This document shows positions 7,249-8,102 of a stretch of 8,102 nucleotides of DNA, one piece after another. Made by a program: the position numbers and the translations under genes. Source of the DNA: Bacteroidales bacterium (GTDB taxonomy: Bacteria; Bacteroidota; Bacteroidia; Bacteroidales; UBA10428); contig DAOUOU010000128.1 in assembly GCA_030626465.1 (NCBI GenBank), forward strand, positions 1 through 8,102, in the 5' to 3' direction. The notes under the pieces are model-generated. The model made no database searches. It was not told where the DNA came from and saw nothing but the letters and a program-made list of their open reading frames with translations. Position 1 is the stretch's first letter; each line of letters opens with the position of its first letter.

Positions 7249-8102
7249 CCCTTTAGACGAAAGCTACATTCATTATAGGGTTCATTGATTCTAATGTAGG
7301 TGCTTTTGATCTTATCTGCAACCCATTCATCGACAATCTCATTTTGCTTCACCTGCATCGTCATCTGTAAAAGCAACTCGTAATCTTGTTTGAGATTGGC
7401 CCTGTGAGGCTCTGTTTTTGATTTGAGTCGTACAACTTTGTAAATCAGGTTTCCTTTATCGTTGGCCGATTCAAACGGTTCACTTATCTCACCAATCTTA
7501 AGATCTCTTATAATATAATACTCTTTGGTCTCAAATTCGTCGAGTTTGAAATGAGTATTTCCTGTCATAGGATTTACTCTTAATCCACCATTCATTTTTG
7601 TATCCTCATCCTGTGAAAAATACATGGCTGCCCTTTCAAAATTAAGTGTATCCAGCCGTATAAGTTTTACGATACTATCGATACGACTGACAGCTTTTTC
7701 TTTTTCTTCGAAAGTTATTTTCGGTTTCATCAATATGTGTCTCGTATGAATCCTGTCTTCCGATCTGTCAAGCAGTTGTATCAGATGATAACCGAATGAA
7801 GATTCCACAATTTTTGAGACCTGTTCTTTTTTCAGAGAGAATGCTGCTTTGGCATAGGTCGGATCCAAATCAGATTTTGAAGCCCATCCAATATCACCTC
7901 CTCTTGTTGACGAAGGTCCTTCTGAGTATAGCACAGCCAGAGTAGCAAAATTCTCACCCTTAACTATTCGCTCACGCAAGTTGAGCAATTTTTCTCTGAC
8001 TTCAAATATTGCATCTTCACTGGATGCAGGGTATATAACAATCTGGTTGATTTCTACTTCCGCATCTATATAGGGTATACTATCAGCCGGCAAACTATTG
8101 TA
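7233..8102 (-). CDS. SurA-type periplasmic peptidyl-prolyl cis-trans isomerase (partial, N-terminus off window)
   Basis: The frame is open from the right edge to a TGA at 7233-7235, giving the last 289 residues of a protein of probably about 450. Two parvulin-type PPIase domains are visible. The first (about 17-113) has the hallmark order EVEINQIVI, FATLAVLYSEGPSSTRGGDIGW (52-73) and FGYHLIQL (103-110). The second (about 117-228) starts RIHTRHILMKP and keeps NFERAAMYFSQDEDTKMNGGL (154-174), but its later part is more divergent. A charged helical tail follows (232-270). In SurA the N-terminal chaperone domain precedes the parvulin domains, so that domain and the signal peptide should lie beyond the window. 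Family members escort outer-membrane proteins through the periplasm. A TTG at 8093 is in frame but falls inside the conserved region and is not a plausible start. The 3' end overlaps the OstA-like gene by 16 bases, suggesting translational coupling. Bacteroidota often have several SurA paralogues, so no symbol is given. Confidence 0.9.
   Translation of the reverse strand, partial: YNSLPADSIPYIDAEVEINQIVIYPASSEDAIFEVREKLLNLRERIVKGENFATLAVLYSEGPSSTRGGDIGWASKSDLDPTYAKAAFSLKKEQVSKIVESSFGYHLIQLLDRSEDRIHTRHILMKPKITFEEKEKAVSRIDSIVKLIRLDTLNFERAAMYFSQDEDTKMNGGLRVNPMTGNTHFKLDEFETKEYYIIRDLKIGEISEPFESANDKGNLIYKVVRLKSKTEPHRANLKQDYELLLQMTMQVKQNEIVDEWVADKIKSTYIRINEPYNECSFRLKGWLKH

Noticed and set aside
1..8102. 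Mobile element, CRISPR array, tRNA/rRNA, defence or biosynthetic system
   Set aside because: I saw no spaced direct repeats, transposase or integrase motifs, tRNA-like folds or system-like clusters of unknown genes. The content is housekeeping and envelope genes.

Overview
This looks like an ordinary chromosomal stretch of a member of the Bacteroidota, probably Bacteroidales. The reasons are the AT-rich non-coding DNA, promoter-like TAnnTTTG elements (the Bacteroidota -7 box), weak or absent Shine-Dalgarno sequences, and several proteins of lineage-typical form: a NagB-like/PIG-L fusion, an OstA-like protein, a very acidic DUF2795-type protein and a methyltransferase with a 'GHGIQSPFVY' N-terminus. 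The genus cannot be told from the window.

Layout from left to right. Positions 1-1569 (minus strand) hold the first 523 residues of a glucosamine-6-phosphate deaminase-like protein fused to a PIG-L-type deacetylase domain; its C-terminus lies off the left edge. Next, also on the minus strand, is a complete recG helicase gene (1673-3778). A 182-base divergent intergenic region follows. On the plus strand come a class I SAM-dependent methyltransferase (3961-4764), a PduO-type cob(I)alamin adenosyltransferase (4848-5396) and a 73-residue acidic DUF2795-type protein (5456-5677), ending at a clear intrinsic terminator (5684-5705). Converging on that terminator from the right, on the minus strand, are an OstA-like (LptA/LptD-N-related) protein (5689-7248) and upstream of it a SurA-type periplasmic peptidyl-prolyl isomerase (7233-8102) whose N-terminus is off the right edge.

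How the genes fit together. The clearest functional pair is surA plus the OstA-like gene: they overlap by 16 bases and both point to outer-membrane protein and lipopolysaccharide assembly in the envelope. The plus-strand trio shows no shared pathway, although the adenosyltransferase implies coenzyme-B12-dependent metabolism. The small acidic protein seems to have its own promoter as well as its own terminator. RecG (DNA repair and fork rescue) and the NagB-like fusion (amino-sugar chemistry) are co-directional but separated by 97 to 103 bases of non-coding DNA.

I see no tRNA, rRNA, CRISPR array, insertion sequence, phage gene or defence system, and no non-coding stretch longer than about 182 bases. 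I find no convincing undescribed system. The observations most worth a second look are the altered catalytic loop in the NagB-like fusion and the unassigned N-terminal region of the methyltransferase.
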